From positions 4,796,980 through 4,860,979 of the forward strand of contig CM056723.1 in the NCBI GenBank assembly GCA_029844215.1: a stretch of 64,000 bases of DNA, in the 5' to 3' direction. Both the position numbers and the translations under genes were made by a program. This DNA is from Przewalskia tangutica (taxonomy: Eukaryota; Streptophyta; Magnoliopsida; Solanales; Solanaceae). Under the pieces are notes generated by a model. That model was given only the letters and a program-made list of their open reading frames with translations, searched no databases and was not told the origin of the DNA. Numbering within the stretch: position 1 is the first letter of the stretch; every line of letters begins with the position of its first letter. Below are positions 36,801-48,865 of this stretch, piece by piece.

Positions 36801-37453
36801 CCCCTTCACTTTTAACACCCTTTATTTTAGCACCCTTTACTTTAAAAGTTAATCCCTTAGCACCCTCTTAATATTTAGGCACCCTAGCACTACTTTGTTT
36901 ACACTTAGCACTTTTAAATTGCTAGCACTTTTGTTAAGCGTCATTAACATTTCATATTTTAGCACCTCTTAGCATTCTTTCGCATATAGCACCTTTTGCT
37001 CGTTTAGACTTAAGCACCTTTAAACATTTTAACATTTTAGCATCGCATTTTTCTTAAATATAATAATTAACCCTAGGTTTGGCAGGACAACCGCAAGTTA
37101 GCGGATCTTAGAGGGTGCCTAACCCCTTCCCTCTAGATTAATAAAAAACCCTTACCCGGAATCTCATTAAGTCGAGCAGACCATAAAAATGGAGTTAATG
37201 TTTTACTTTAAACTAGTTAAACATTTAGGTGTCCTAATTCACCCAAACTAATTAGGTGGCGACTCCGCGAACCCTTCAGCATTTAGCATCTTTTGCACTT
37301 TTAGCCTCTTTTGCAATTTTAGCATCCTTTCAGTATTTTTAAAACCTTTAAAGCCTCTTAAACTTTATTAGCAATTTATTTTTTATTTTTCTAACCTTTG
37401 TTTTTAAGCGGGAGTTTAAATAAAAAATGCCGCGGCCGAAAAAGGGCGCGACA
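33899..37453 (+). repeat. Right LTR of element B
   Basis: Begins TGTTGACACCC after a polypurine tract and ends 'gcgcgaca'. Nearly identical to 25101-28648 except for short discordant patches, e.g. near 34631, 35003, 35356, 35847 and 35912. Confidence 0.93.
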
Positions 37454-39150
37454 TCAAATATCGAACTTTTCTTGATGAGAAAAATATAAGTGGCTTGGTT
37501 TTAAAAGGTAGGAGTACCTTGATCTTAAAAGAGTTAGTAACTTGGGTTTTAAAAGTATACTTGACGTTGTTTTAAAAATGTAAGCCACTTGGTTTAAAAA
37601 GTATAAAGTACTTGATTTAAACATGAACGTGTTTGGTACTACGGATAATAGTATCGAGTAGTTGTTACGTAAAAAGAGATCTTTTTGAAAGGATTAATGT
37701 ATGTAGTACTTTGGGGTTAAAACTCGGATTTGTTGTCATAAAATGGAAGTCTAAGAGTATGTTAAATTTGCCTATGCTAGTTGTGATAGCCTTGGTGGTA
37801 TTACTATGTTACCGCGTCTCTCGGTTGGAGGGTCGGCTGACTTGTTGTGAATTTGTTGGGCGTCTGGCGTGTGGAGGATTCCAGGTATGCTTCCATTTTG
37901 TTTGATCTTGGCCATGCTTATACCGATGAGAGATCTTGAGCACGCGACGGGATGCGGGTTAGATGCCCTACGTTTCATTGGAATGCAGCGGTGTGGAGGA
38001 TTTCACGTATACTTCCATTGTTATTATCACGTGGGACGTATCTACACCGATGAGGATTTCGGAGGCGTGCGGCCGTGCATGAGTTAAACTCCGGTATACT
38101 ATTATTGTCACGTAGGCATGTCTACACCGATGAGGATTCCGGGCATGTGATCATTACTATTATTCCACGGGCTAGCTCCCCGTGAAGACCATCTACACCG
38201 ATGAGGATTAGGGGCATGGTATGTAGGATCATTATTCCATGGGCTAGCTCCCGTGAAGACTGCACTGCGATGAGGATGCGAGACGCGTTATGGCCATGTT
38301 ACCAGATGAGGATTAGGGACATGCGGCCGCGTATTATATATATATATATATATATATGTTGTATATGTGTCTGTAGAAGCGGTGAGGTAGGATGCCATGG
38401 CGGGTCACATGGTTATATGTTACACCTACGCTTGCAGTGTGGAGGATTCCACGAGCGAGGTATATATATGTATTGTATATGTATGCGCAAGCGGTGAGGT
38501 AGGATTCCCGCAGGCGCATCACATGAGTATGATTTATGTCATAGACTGCCGGCAGTGAGGAAGGAATTCCACGGGCATGAGTGATGACTTGAGGGCGTGA
38601 GTCCCTGACTAGACCTGACTGCTTATATATTGTGTACTGTAGTTTGGTTATCATACATGTCTCCTGCTTTATATAGACTATTATGATTTCATTTACAGTA
38701 TTTTCAGTTTCACATACTTGGTACCTGTTGTCGACCTCGCCCGAGGCTGCGTTCATCTGCAGTAGAGGTACACCGGTTGTTGATCCTCGCTCATAGGATC
38801 ACAGTTCAGCGTTTTGGGAAGCTCCGTTTCTCCGGAGGCTTATCTTTGGTATAGTCCCCTGTCATAGTAGGTACTTGTACATTCAGGGGTATGGCGGGGC
38901 CCTGTCCCGTCATAGTTGTGGTTACATTCTTAGAGGTCTGTAGTACTGTTGTGGGCAGGGTTTGTAAGGGATTTAACTGTTCGTGTTGATATATATATAT
39001 ACAGGAAGGTAACCGTTTTGGTTAGCCTGTTGCTTATTTATGTCTTGTTTCATGCTTAAAGTTTTATTTCCGCTGATTTTCTCTGATGATTGTATCACTA
39101 GGGTGCCCGGGGTAAGGCACCAGTCACGGGCCCGAGGTCGGGTCGTGACA

Positions 39151-41484
39151 AAAGTGGTATCAGAGCAGTTAATCCTCGGAAAGTGTCTACAGACCGTGTC
39201 TAGTAGAGTCTTGATTATCGGTGTGTTGTGCACCACATCTATAATCAGGAGGCTATAAGATATTTAGGATTGGTTTCTATTCTTCTCACTCTGAGATCGT
39301 GCCTTAGAGTTGTGTTATAAGTTGGACTCCCTCGGACGTATTCGTATGTACCAGTTATGCCTCTACGCAAGGCAACCAGAGCCCAGAAGGCAAGCGAGAG
39401 GAGCGAGTAGAGCACAGAGGGTTACCAGGGCACAGGCCCAGTCTTTACCTAAGGTAGTACTTCAGACGACGAGTTTTATGACACCGCTAGCCCCAGGAGA
39501 GCTTAGAGCAGTAGCAGTAGCTACTGAGACCACGATACCTGAGCCTCTAGTCCCACGGCCAGGAACAGAGGATATGCGTTATAAGGAGATGGCCCAGTTA
39601 CTAGCTAGTCTGGTGGGAATGAGAATGACGAGAGTCGGAGGTTCGGTGGTACCGATGGTTCACCCTAGATCCGATAGTTGAGATTTGGGACTTCGAGTTG
39701 ATCCACCAGAGTTCTATGGATTGAGAGCTGAGGAAGATCCTCAGGAGTTTATTCGACAGTTGCAGCGGGTCATGAAAGTGATCAAGACCTCAGAGGCATT
39801 TCTTACACACTTGCCCTCGCGGATGAGAGAGCTCGAGCGGATAGATTTATGATGTTGAGGCAGAACGGGCGGACGGTTCGGGAATACAGTATAGAGGTTG
39901 GCTCATTGGCTCGTTATGTTCCCGCTTTAGTGGCAGACATGGAGGTTAGAGTGCACCGATATGTCACGAGACTTGACGATTATCTAGCGAGAGTTATGCA
40001 GAGTAGCTCTTTAGCCGGCATGGACATTGCCCGTATACTGAGCTTATGCACGGGATTGAGAACGTAGAGACCGACGTGAGACCGAGATCAGCATAAGAGG
40101 CCGAGGCAGCGAGGACCTTTGGTAACTTTCGAGGCGGACCGCCTCAGCGAGCGATTATGCGCCTCCGCCCGATGCTGAGTGGTCCTCCGCGATCTTGGGG
40201 CGTTCGGGATGTTCGAGGCGAGTCGTGGCTCGGGGCTTGAGTTTCCGGGGAGGAGGGTGTTAGCGGATGGAGCCACCCCTACTCGGTGTGGTCGATGTGG
40301 TAGACCATCTTGGGAGTGTCGTACTATTTCGACTTGTTATGCTGCGCCAGCGGGGCCATTTGGCGAGAGACTGTCCGACCAGAGGTGGCACTGGTGGGAT
40401 AGCACAGACTACGGGATTAGTTGCAGGTTCTTCACCTTCCATAGCTAGGCAGGATGTTCATACACCGGTAGGCCACGGCAGAGGTCGCAGTGGAAGTTCC
40501 CAGTTTTAGCGGTCCTTTGAACCGCCTATTTGATTTTCAGGTATATCCTTAACCCTCTAGAGACTAGTTTGTATTGTTGTTATGGTGGATACATGTTAAG
40601 TGCTATGTACGGATAGCATTGAGTTAAGTGTGAATTAGAAAACATGGGTAGTTGAAAAGGGTAACTCTGGAGACGAGACAATTGTGAGCCTTAGAATTTA
40701 TAACAGTTAGGACCTTGGATGCAAGGCCATCTTGAGTGGATGATTTTTACGGTTGGTCTTTGTCGAAGTACTTGGTATGCGTGATATATGTTGTGGGATA
40801 ATTTCATAGGTAGTGTAAGATGGAAGTGGTAGCTTTCATGACGTGAATTAGTAAGATTGTTCCGGATCGGGGAATGAGAGAGTCTGGCGCGATAGCGGGT
40901 CGGGTTGAGGCCAGATCGCGGGTCAACCCGCAGCCCGGAATGAGGTGGGGTCAGTTTGAGGTGGTCCCGCCAGGTGGTAGGATCACGAGGGTGCAAGACC
41001 CAAGTTTAGGTAACCGTTGTACGAGTTCGTGGATGCGTTCGACCAGAATCGGATCGTGAAGGTCGGGAATGGCCTTAAAGGAATTTGGGGCTAGTAAAAT
41101 GACCAAGTTTGGAGGTAGTGACTCCAAGGTTTTGGAAAGCCAAGCGATGATCGGGTATGGTACGTGTACTAGAGAGAGTTCTGGTGTACGAGAAGGGTAC
41201 GACGAGTAAGGAAAGAAGTGAACGTGTGTTAACAGAATAAAAGAGATCATTTTGTTGTGAAGTGAAGATGCGAAGGGTGCATCCTTTAGACCATGGGTGG
41301 AAGTTTTTGTGATGTTAGAGGTGATTCCTCGTTGGCTTGGATTGGAGTTTTGCGCATGTGTTATATTATGGCCAGGTGTGGCATAAGTGGTTTTGTAAGT
41401 ATAGTAGTGAAGACTATACCAGCGCATGTATGTTTTGAGACTTAGAAGGAACATTCGGGACGAATGTTTCTAAGAGGAGAAGAA
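39151..41484 (+). pseudogene. Internal region of element A with decayed gag
   Basis: After the primer site, a gag-like ATG at 39358 is followed by an in-frame TAG at about codon 18. Later pieces match gypsy gag: 'LMMLRQNGRTVREYSIE' near 39850, and a CCHC zinc knuckle seen as 'RGHLARDCPTRGG' near 40350. Frames shift repeatedly. From about 40510 to the polypurine tract near 41472 there is no recognisable domain; RT, RNase H and integrase are absent. The remaining bases may be the 3' end of a deleted pol plus 3' UTR. Confidence 0.75.
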
Positions 41485-42364
41485 TGTTACACCCCGTAGT
41501 TCCATGGTATGTATGTGAGGACGTACGTACGAGAATTCGACATTTAAATTAAAAGGGAAGAAATAAGTGATTTTTCGACGGAAAAGTTTCCGGATTTTGT
41601 GAAGAAAAAAGGTTCGTTAAAGGGAATTGGATTCCCAGATTTGGTATTCGGACTTTTTTGGAATTTTTAAGAATTATGGAATTTTATTTCCGAAATTGGT
41701 CACGTGGGGCCCACGGGAGAATTTACGGTTTTGTGGGGCCCACTTTATTTTTGGATTTTTGACATTACGGATATTTTCGGAAGATGAAATATTTTGGACG
41801 AGTAGGGGGGTGACACGAGAATTCAAGGGGGCACTTGAACGGTTTTGTGGGGGACAAGTGGCAAGCCACTTGTCCCATTTTTGTGGTGGACATTTGGTTG
41901 GTAGAATACCCACACACTTGTCCCCAATCCTCACCTTACACTTGTTTTGATCCTAGCCATTGGTTGGCCTATAAATACCCCTTATGTTGCAAGACTTTAT
42001 TCATCCACTTAGAGAAATTCCAAGGCAAAAATTCTCCCTCCCTCCTTAGGGGTTCTCGTCCAAACACACCCCCCCCCCCCCACCTTGTGTAGAAATTCTT
42101 CAAGTGTTGTTATTATCCCAAATACCTTAGCCTAAATCTCTTGTAGTATTCCAAAGTTATCCCAACATAAGAGCCCGGAAATACTACTTTTTTTCCAAAA
42201 ATCGCAAAATAAAACCCTAGGAAAATTTTCATAGTTGGTTGAAGTGTTAAGAGAAGTTGTTTAGAAACTTCTAAGGGTTGCTTGGAGCGGGTTGGAGCGT
42301 AAGGAATTGGAGCTAAGCGTTGCTCAGGATCGACTTATAAATCTTGAATAATTTTGGGCTTATC

Positions 42365-45080
42365 TGTGAAGCCCCAAATTAGTGTTACAATAACAATAAA
42401 TATTATTGTGTCTATGTGATTATGTTACGACCTTATTCACATTCGAGGATGAATGTTGCTTAAGGAGGAGAGAATGTGAAATCCGGAAAAAAAAATATAT
42501 ATATAAGAAAACAAAGAATAAATTGCATGGGATAGAGTTAGTGTTAAAGTTGGATAAATAGATAGATGAAATGAAAATAAGAAAACAAAAAAAGAAAAAA
42601 ACAAAAGAAAAACAAAAGAAAAGAAAAAAAAATGTGTGCAGCACCATGCACGTCCATTCCCTCCCCTTCCCCCCTTTTCATTTCCCCTCTAACTCTTGGC
42701 ATTTCACCTCCCATAGGTTATAGAAAACTCTCCACTTATACATTGTATTTACACACAAACAAAGTACATAACATAAAGGTTAAAAATCAGAAAAAAAACA
42801 AGTGAAAAGAAGAGGAAAAAAATACCAAGAGAGCAAGAAGAACAAGAAGCAAAATACTAGAGAGTAAGAATAATTTTAGCAACCACACAACAAGAATCTT
42901 CACACTTACAAGGTGAGTTTTCTCACTCAGAAATTCTTGGTAACATCCTTTATTTTTAGTTCAATACATGTTAGAATAAGAATTGAGTGTTGAAAAGAAA
43001 TATTGAACTTTTGATTGTTTAGACAACTAGTTGCGTCATGAACTTTACGAACTGTTCTCACTGAGTTATAATTGTTAGAATTTGATGAAATTCGGAAGAG
43101 TGGTACACCTCTCTATTATGATCATATAGAACCAAAAATGAGGTAAAATGGACATACGGTTTGAAAGTTATCATAGTTCAAAGTTCCTGCCTTAGATTTG
43201 GCCGAAATTCGGAAAGGCATAATTACAGACTGTTTTTATTGAGTTTTACTTATTAGAATTATATGAAAATTTACATGGTTGTAAATCTCTCTGTTACGGA
43301 CAGATATAGATTAAGAGTTATTAAAACGGACTTACGAGTTGAGAGTTATTGTAGTTTGAAGTTGCTGCCTCGGATTCGTCGGAATCCAGAAGGGCAGGAC
43401 GTTTAAACGTAAAACTGTACTAATCTGTGGGGAATATGAAAATTGTTGCTAAATTAAAGTTCTAGATCTCTTTGTTGTGGACATTTTGAGACCTTACGGG
43501 GGTCTATACGACTTACGGATTGAGAGTTATCGCTGTTTAAAGTTTCTTCCTCGGATCTATCGAGATCCAGGAAGGGCAGCGAATAAAAGTGTAAAGTTGT
43601 ACCAAATGGTACAGAATATGAAAGGATGGTTCACATGGAGACGTGTAGCTCTCTGTTCTCGTCGTTTTGAGATTTTATGGGGCTTGAACGGGTTTACAGA
43701 TTAGGAGTTATGACTATTCTAAGATTGGGTGTTGTTTAATAAAAATTCTGCCGAAACAAATTTTATGTGGCTGTTTTGAGGATAAATTTGTGTTAGTTAC
43801 CCAAAGTAGTTTTAAATGAAATTTGGTACAGTGAAAGATCCCCGTCTTACCTTAGTTTCCGATTGAGAAACACCTTAGTTGGAGTTATGGTTAAAAAGTT
43901 ATAATCGTTACAAGTATGAATGACAGAATGTTGGGAAAGAAAATATTATTTATTCGATCTTCTGAAAAATAGGAAAAGTGAATACGTGTTCACATAAATA
44001 TATAAATATAAACATAATGGATCGGGTTGCGCGCAACAAAGCGTAAAGTGAATACGTGTTCACAAATACGTAAATATAATGGGTCGGGTTGCGCCGCAAC
44101 AAAGCGTAAAGTGAATACGCGTTCACAAATACGTAAATATAATGGGTCGGGTTGCGCGCGCAACAAAACGTAAAGTGAATACGCGTTCACAAATACATAA
44201 ATATAATGGGTGGGTTGCGCGCAACAAAACGTAAAGTGAATACGGCGTTCACGAATACGTAAACATAATGGATCGGGTTGCCGCGCAACAAAACGTAAAG
44301 TGAATACGTGTTCACAAATACGTAAAAATAATGGATCGGGTTGCACGCCGCAATAAATATGAAAGATGAATACATGTTCACCTATATATAAATATGAAAA
44401 GTGAATACGCGTTCACAAGTATATAAATGTAATAAACATGTGGAAATGCAGGGGAATGTCTTAACGTATAATACGAGATAAAATGAAGTGTTAGTTAAAC
44501 CGAGAATTTCCTATGAGGAGTTGTTGCATATTTAAAAATGTTGTAACCTGATATATTTTTGCAATATGCTTATTACGTTATAATGTGATTGCGCTTGGAA
44601 TATTGTGGTGTTACTTTGAATTGCAGGGTAAGGTTCTCGCCAGGATGGTAGGGCTGACTCTTTATTTAACATGTTTCAGGAAAGCGTGATAGAGGAAAGG
44701 CTCCACGCCAAGGCTAGCGATCGTCCCGCAGCCTCTTGTCATACCAAGTCCATTGTTTCGGGCTTGGTACTCGTCAGGTTCAGAATGTCAGTTCTAATGT
44801 CTCGGGAAATGCCCGTGTGGAATGGTCTCCCTTCCAACTTAGAATAATATTTGTCAGTATGTCTATGTAGAAGCAATATTTGCAGGAGCATGGGCTCGCG
44901 TTATATTTTCAATAAAGTCATAAACAAATTTCTTTATTGTTATTTTTATTAATAGCTCCGTATTTGAATATAAGTTTAAATTTCTAAATAAAGAGAATTG
45001 AATGGTACTCCTGGTGGAAAATAATTGTCCAGGTGCCATCACGTCCTAAGTAAAGACTTAGGAAAATTTGGGGCGTGACA
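42365..45080 (+). mobile_element. Element C: internally deleted LTR retroelement (2.7 kb)
   Basis: Flanked by TTATC (42360-42364 and 45081-45085), with matching ends 'tgtgaagccccaaatt' and 'aatttggggcgtgaca'. Just inside the left end, 'attcgaggatgaatgttgct' and the purine-rich 'aaggaggagagaa' (about 42440-42473) look like the last internal bases and polypurine tract before a 3' LTR starting TGTGAAATCC at 42474. C therefore seems to be about 60-100 bp of 5' end joined to the end of the internal region and a full LTR of about 2.6 kb. A solo LTR is the simpler alternative. No coding sequence. Confidence 0.75.
43976..44433. repeat. Tandem repeat of about 60-70 bp, six or more units, in element C
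   Basis: Units start 'aaagtgaatacgtgttcac' or close to it near 43976, 44045, 44108, 44172, 44232 and 44296, with two degenerate partial units after. Each full unit also contains 'gggttgcgcgcaac' or a length variant. Minus-strand frames across it are only translated repeats. Confidence 0.9.
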
Positions 45081-47068
45081 TTATCGAGGTAATGATCTTT
45101 GTCCCCCTATTGTAATTGGATATTACATATTGTAGTAGTTTAGAATTGAGTATAAGATTTATTGAAAGGATGTTTATAAAGAATTGAACTGTATTTACAT
45201 TGGACTGTATTTACAGTAGACTTGTAGTATTATTGTGGGGCAGTGTTGTACACGTCCGGTTAGACGTGTAACCCCCTTGGTGTTGTTGGCTTGGTAGCAA
45301 GCCTTGATAGAGGAGGAGATTTATGTGGTTGCAGGGGGGGAGGTGCTGCCGAATTTTCCGTAGAATAAGGAACCTTGTACTTAGAAATGTTCTACGAAGG
45401 GATCTAGAAATTAATAGACGTTTTGTGGCCTTTATAGGTGGAAGTACTACGAGTAGCGTATTCTACTTGAAGGGTGGAAAAGGCTAGCAATGTTATAGTA
45501 CTTGAAGCATTTTGCTAATTGTCGATAATCGTCGCGAGGTATGTGAACCTCTTCCTATCTTTTCTAGCATGATGTTGTTAACTATGTAGTACGGTAGACG
45601 TACGTGTGCTAAACGAATTTTGGTTGGTTTAAAACATAAAGTGTTATAATGGCGTTATGGGAAGTTAATTATAACGACTTTATGTAGGTAAAAGAATGGT
45701 TTATTGATTTTTTTAAAGGATAAAAGACTGGACTTATATTTGACTTGATATGAAATGTGAAGAACTTGAATTGTATTAGAAGTTGTGAAACCTCATTCGT
45801 GAGTAATGAGTACTTGGTTTTTAAAGAATAATGTTACATTGATTTCGGAAATGGGAATAAGAATCGAACAAGCCAATGCAGCGTTAATAAAGGAAAAAAA
45901 TAATGACAATTAATTATATTAAAACAAGTAGAAACCTCCATCTGCATAGAAGCTAAGATAAGACAAAATTGTATTACATTTCCTAGATCATGGCTGCTTT
46001 AATAAGATCATTTTTAATAAGTACTGATTTTCTTAAATTCCAAAGTAAGGAACTTGATTTCTAAAAGAAAAGAGACTTGAGAATTTGAAGTGTTTTGGTT
46101 TAAAAGAATGGCAGAGTTTTGTTTTATTATTGGATTTAAATTGGTAACTTGATTTTGGGAAAAGTATAAGTAACTTATTTTCAAATATCGAACTTTTCTT
46201 GATGAGAAAAATATAAGTGGCTTGGTTTTAAAAGGTAGGAGTACCTTGATCTTAAAAGAGTTAGTAACTTGGGTTTTAAAAGTATACTTGACGTTGTTTT
46301 AAAAATGTAAGCCACTTGGTTTAAAAAGTATAAAGTACTTGATTTAAACATGAACGTGTTTGGTACTACGGATAATAGTATTGAGTAGTGGTTACGTAAA
46401 AAGATATCTTTTTGAAATGATTAATGTATGTAGTACTTTGGGGTTAAAACTCGTATTTGTTGTCATAAAATGGAAGTCTAAGAGTATGTTAAATTTGCCT
46501 ATGCTAGTTGTGATAGCCTTGGTGGTATTACTATGTTACCGCGTCTCTCGGTTGGAGGGCCGACTGACTTGTTGTGAATTTGTTGGACGTATCGGCAGTG
46601 ACGGAGGATTTCACGGGTATGCTTCCATTTTGTTTGATCTTGGCCATGCTTATACCGATGAGAGATCTTGGGCACGCGACCGGGATGCGGGTTAGATGCG
46701 TCACGTTTCATTGGAGGTACCGGCGTGTGGAGGATTCCACGTATACTTCCATTGTTATTATCACGTGGACATGTCTACACCGATGAGGATTCCGGGCGTG
46801 CGGCCGTGCGTGAGTTAAACTCGGTGTACTATTATTGTCACGTGGGCATGTCTACACCGATGAGGATTAGGGGCATGTGACCATTACTATTATTCCATGG
46901 GCTAGCTCCCCATTAAGACATGTCTACACCGATGAGGGATTCCGGGAGCATTGTATGTACGATCATTATTCCATGGGCTAGCTCCCCATGAAGACTGCGC
47001 TGCGATGAGGATCGCCGAGGCACGTTATGGCCATGTTACACCGATGAGGATTAGGGACATGCGTCGCG

Positions 47069-47112
<44 letters not shown>

Positions 47113-47883
47113 TGTATATGTATGCACGACGGTGAGGTAGGATGCCACTTTGGCGGTCACGTGGTTATATGTTACACCTACGCAGTGCGATGTGGAGGAT
47201 TCCACGCGGGAGGTATATATATGTATTGTATATGTACGCGACGGTGAGGTAGGATGCCACAGCGTCACGTAGTATGATTTATGCCATAGAGCTGGCGGTG
47301 AGGAAGAATTCCACGCATGAGTGATGACTTGAGGCGTGAGTCACGACTAGACTGGCTATATATCAGGTAATCGTAGTTTGGTTATCATACATGTCTCCGC
47401 TTTATATAGACTATTATGATTTCATTTACGATATTTTCGTTTCACATACTTGGTACTGTTATCGACCTCGCCCGGGCTGCGTTAAATGTCGCGGTAGAGG
47501 TACACCCGTTGTTGATCCTCGCTCATAGGATCACAGATTCAGCGTTTTAGGAAGCTCCGTTTCTCCGAGGCTTATCTTTCGTATAGTCCCTGTCATAGTA
47601 GGTACTTGTACATTCGTGGTATGGCGGGCCCTGTCCGTCATAGTTGTGGTTACATTCTTAGAAGTCCAGAATCTTGTTGTGGGCATGGTTTGTAAGGGAT
47701 TTAACTGTTCGTGTTGATATATATATATACAGGAAGGTAACCGTTTTGGTTAGCCTGTTGCTTATTTATGTCTTGTTTCATGCTTAAAGTTTTATTTCCA
47801 CTGATTTTCTCTGATGATTGTATCACTAGGGTGCCCGGGGTAAGGCACCAGTCACGGGCCCGAGGTCGGGTCATGACACAATT

Positions 47884-48853
47884 AGATCATTCTGTGCTTA
47901 CTAAGCAGGTTGGGGACAGAATAGTTGTTGTACTTATATATGTGGATGATCTTCTTATCACAGGAAGTAATGAAGATCTTATTCAGGAGACAAAGCAAGC
48001 TCTTCAACAAAACTTTAAGATCAAAGACTTGGGATTCTTGAGATATTTTTTGGGTTTTGAGTTTGCAAGAAATGACACTGGTATAGTGATGCATCAGAGG
48101 AAGTATACAGTAGAATTAATCTCTAATTTTGGACTCTCTGCTGGGAAACCAGCAAGGTCACCTATGGAGCTCAATACCAAGTTGACATTAGTAGTGTATG
48201 ATCAACATGTTCCTGATGGTTCACCTCCAGTCAATGATCCAATGCTGGATGATCCAGCAGGCTATCAGAGGCTTATTGGGAGGTTGTTGTATCTGACGAA
48301 CACTAGACATGATATATCCTTTGATGTCCAGTGTTTAAGTCAATTTATGCAATGTCCAAAGACCTCTCATCTTTTGGCTGCTCATCGAGTGGTTAGGTAC
48401 CTCGAACAAGCTCCAGGTCTTGATCTTTATATGCAGACAGGGAACACTACTAGCCTCACTACCTATTGTGATGCTGATTGGGCATCGTGTCTTAATATTA
48501 GGAGATTTGTTACTGGTTACTTAGTATTTTTTGGGGTTTCACTCATCTCTTGGAAGTCGAAGAAACAGTCTACTGTTTCGAGAAGCTCGGCTGAAGCTGA
48601 ATATAGAAGCTTGGCTACTGCAGTGGCTGAAGTCGTATGGATTTCTGGTTTATTCTCGACATTGGGTGTTTCTATTACACTACCAGTTCCTGTACACAGT
48701 GACATCAAATATGCACTGCAGATTACAGCCAATCCTGTTTTTCATGAGCGGATTAAACACATCGACATCGACTGTCACTTTGTTCGCGAGAAACTGCAGC
48801 AGGGACTATCTATTGTCCAAGCTAGGACTAAAGAACTTGTTTTTAGTTCCTAG
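47884..48853 (+). pseudogene. Copia reverse transcriptase C-terminal half and RNase H
   Basis: After element A the copia frame resumes with 'DHSVLTKQ', then the RT active site YVDD at 47939-47950, 'FLGFEFARND', and an RNase H domain with 'YCDADWASC' and 'SRSSAEAEYRSLA', ending at the stop at 48851-48853. This half has no internal stop, in contrast to the broken 5' half. It has no start codon of its own; the open frame extends back into the LTR of element A to 47768. Separated from its N-terminal palm it cannot be an active polymerase. Confidence 0.93.
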
Positions 48854-48865
48854 CTTGAGGGGGCG

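Larger units (their letters stand above)
25101..37453 (+). mobile_element. Tat/Ogre-like LTR retrotransposon B, gag-only (12.35 kb)
   Basis: LTRs are 25101-about 28648 and 33899-37453, close to 3.55 kb each. Target duplication TCAAA is at 25096-25100 and 37454-37458. Removing B restores the sequence seen uninterrupted at about 46180-46195 in the other LTR of A, which confirms the insertion point. The primer-binding site 'tggcgactccgctgggga' at 28651 resembles the tRNA-Arg site used by Ogre/Tat elements. A polypurine tract 'aaagagggacagc' precedes 33899. The internal 5.2 kb contains decayed gag and a minisatellite but no protease, RT, RNase H or integrase that I can find, so B is non-autonomous. 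The LTRs differ at few scattered sites, plus clustered patches, implying a recent insertion. Confidence 0.93.
23106..39150 (+). repeat. Left LTR of element A (split by element B)
   Basis: LTR sequence occupies 23106-25100 and 37454-39150, about 3.69 kb in total. The second part carries degenerate repeats of 'acaccgatgaggat' (about 37925-38315) and a TA microsatellite near 38334-38357. It ends 'gtcgggtcgtgaca' at 39150. Confidence 0.92.
23106..47878 (+). mobile_element. Gypsy-type element A, gag-only, with two nested insertions
   Basis: The element begins TGTTACACC and ends CATGACA, flanked by CAATT (23101-23105 and 47879-47883). Each LTR is about 3.7 kb once insertions are removed: left 23106-39150 minus element B, right 41485-47878 minus element C. 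A primer-binding site 'tggtatcagagc' (initiator tRNA-Met type) lies at 39155-39166, and a polypurine tract 'aagaggagaagaa' just before 41485. The internal region (39151-41484) is only 2.3 kb, contains gag remnants and no pol domain I can see. It needs another element's enzymes to move. Lineage is not provable without pol; the zinc-knuckle gag and Met primer suggest a Del/Tekay-like gypsy. Confidence 0.92.
41485..47878 (+). repeat. Right LTR of element A (split by element C)
   Basis: LTR sequence occupies 41485-42364 and 45086-47878, about 3.67 kb. It pairs with the left LTR; in the first 2 kb I see roughly 1.4% scattered differences plus one replaced block. A TA microsatellite (about 47070-47108) is longer than its partner near 38334. 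Confidence 0.92.

Noticed and set aside
43990..44381. Minus-strand repetitive frames as a membrane protein
   Set aside because: They are translations of the tandem repeat in element C, with no start context or non-repeat domain.
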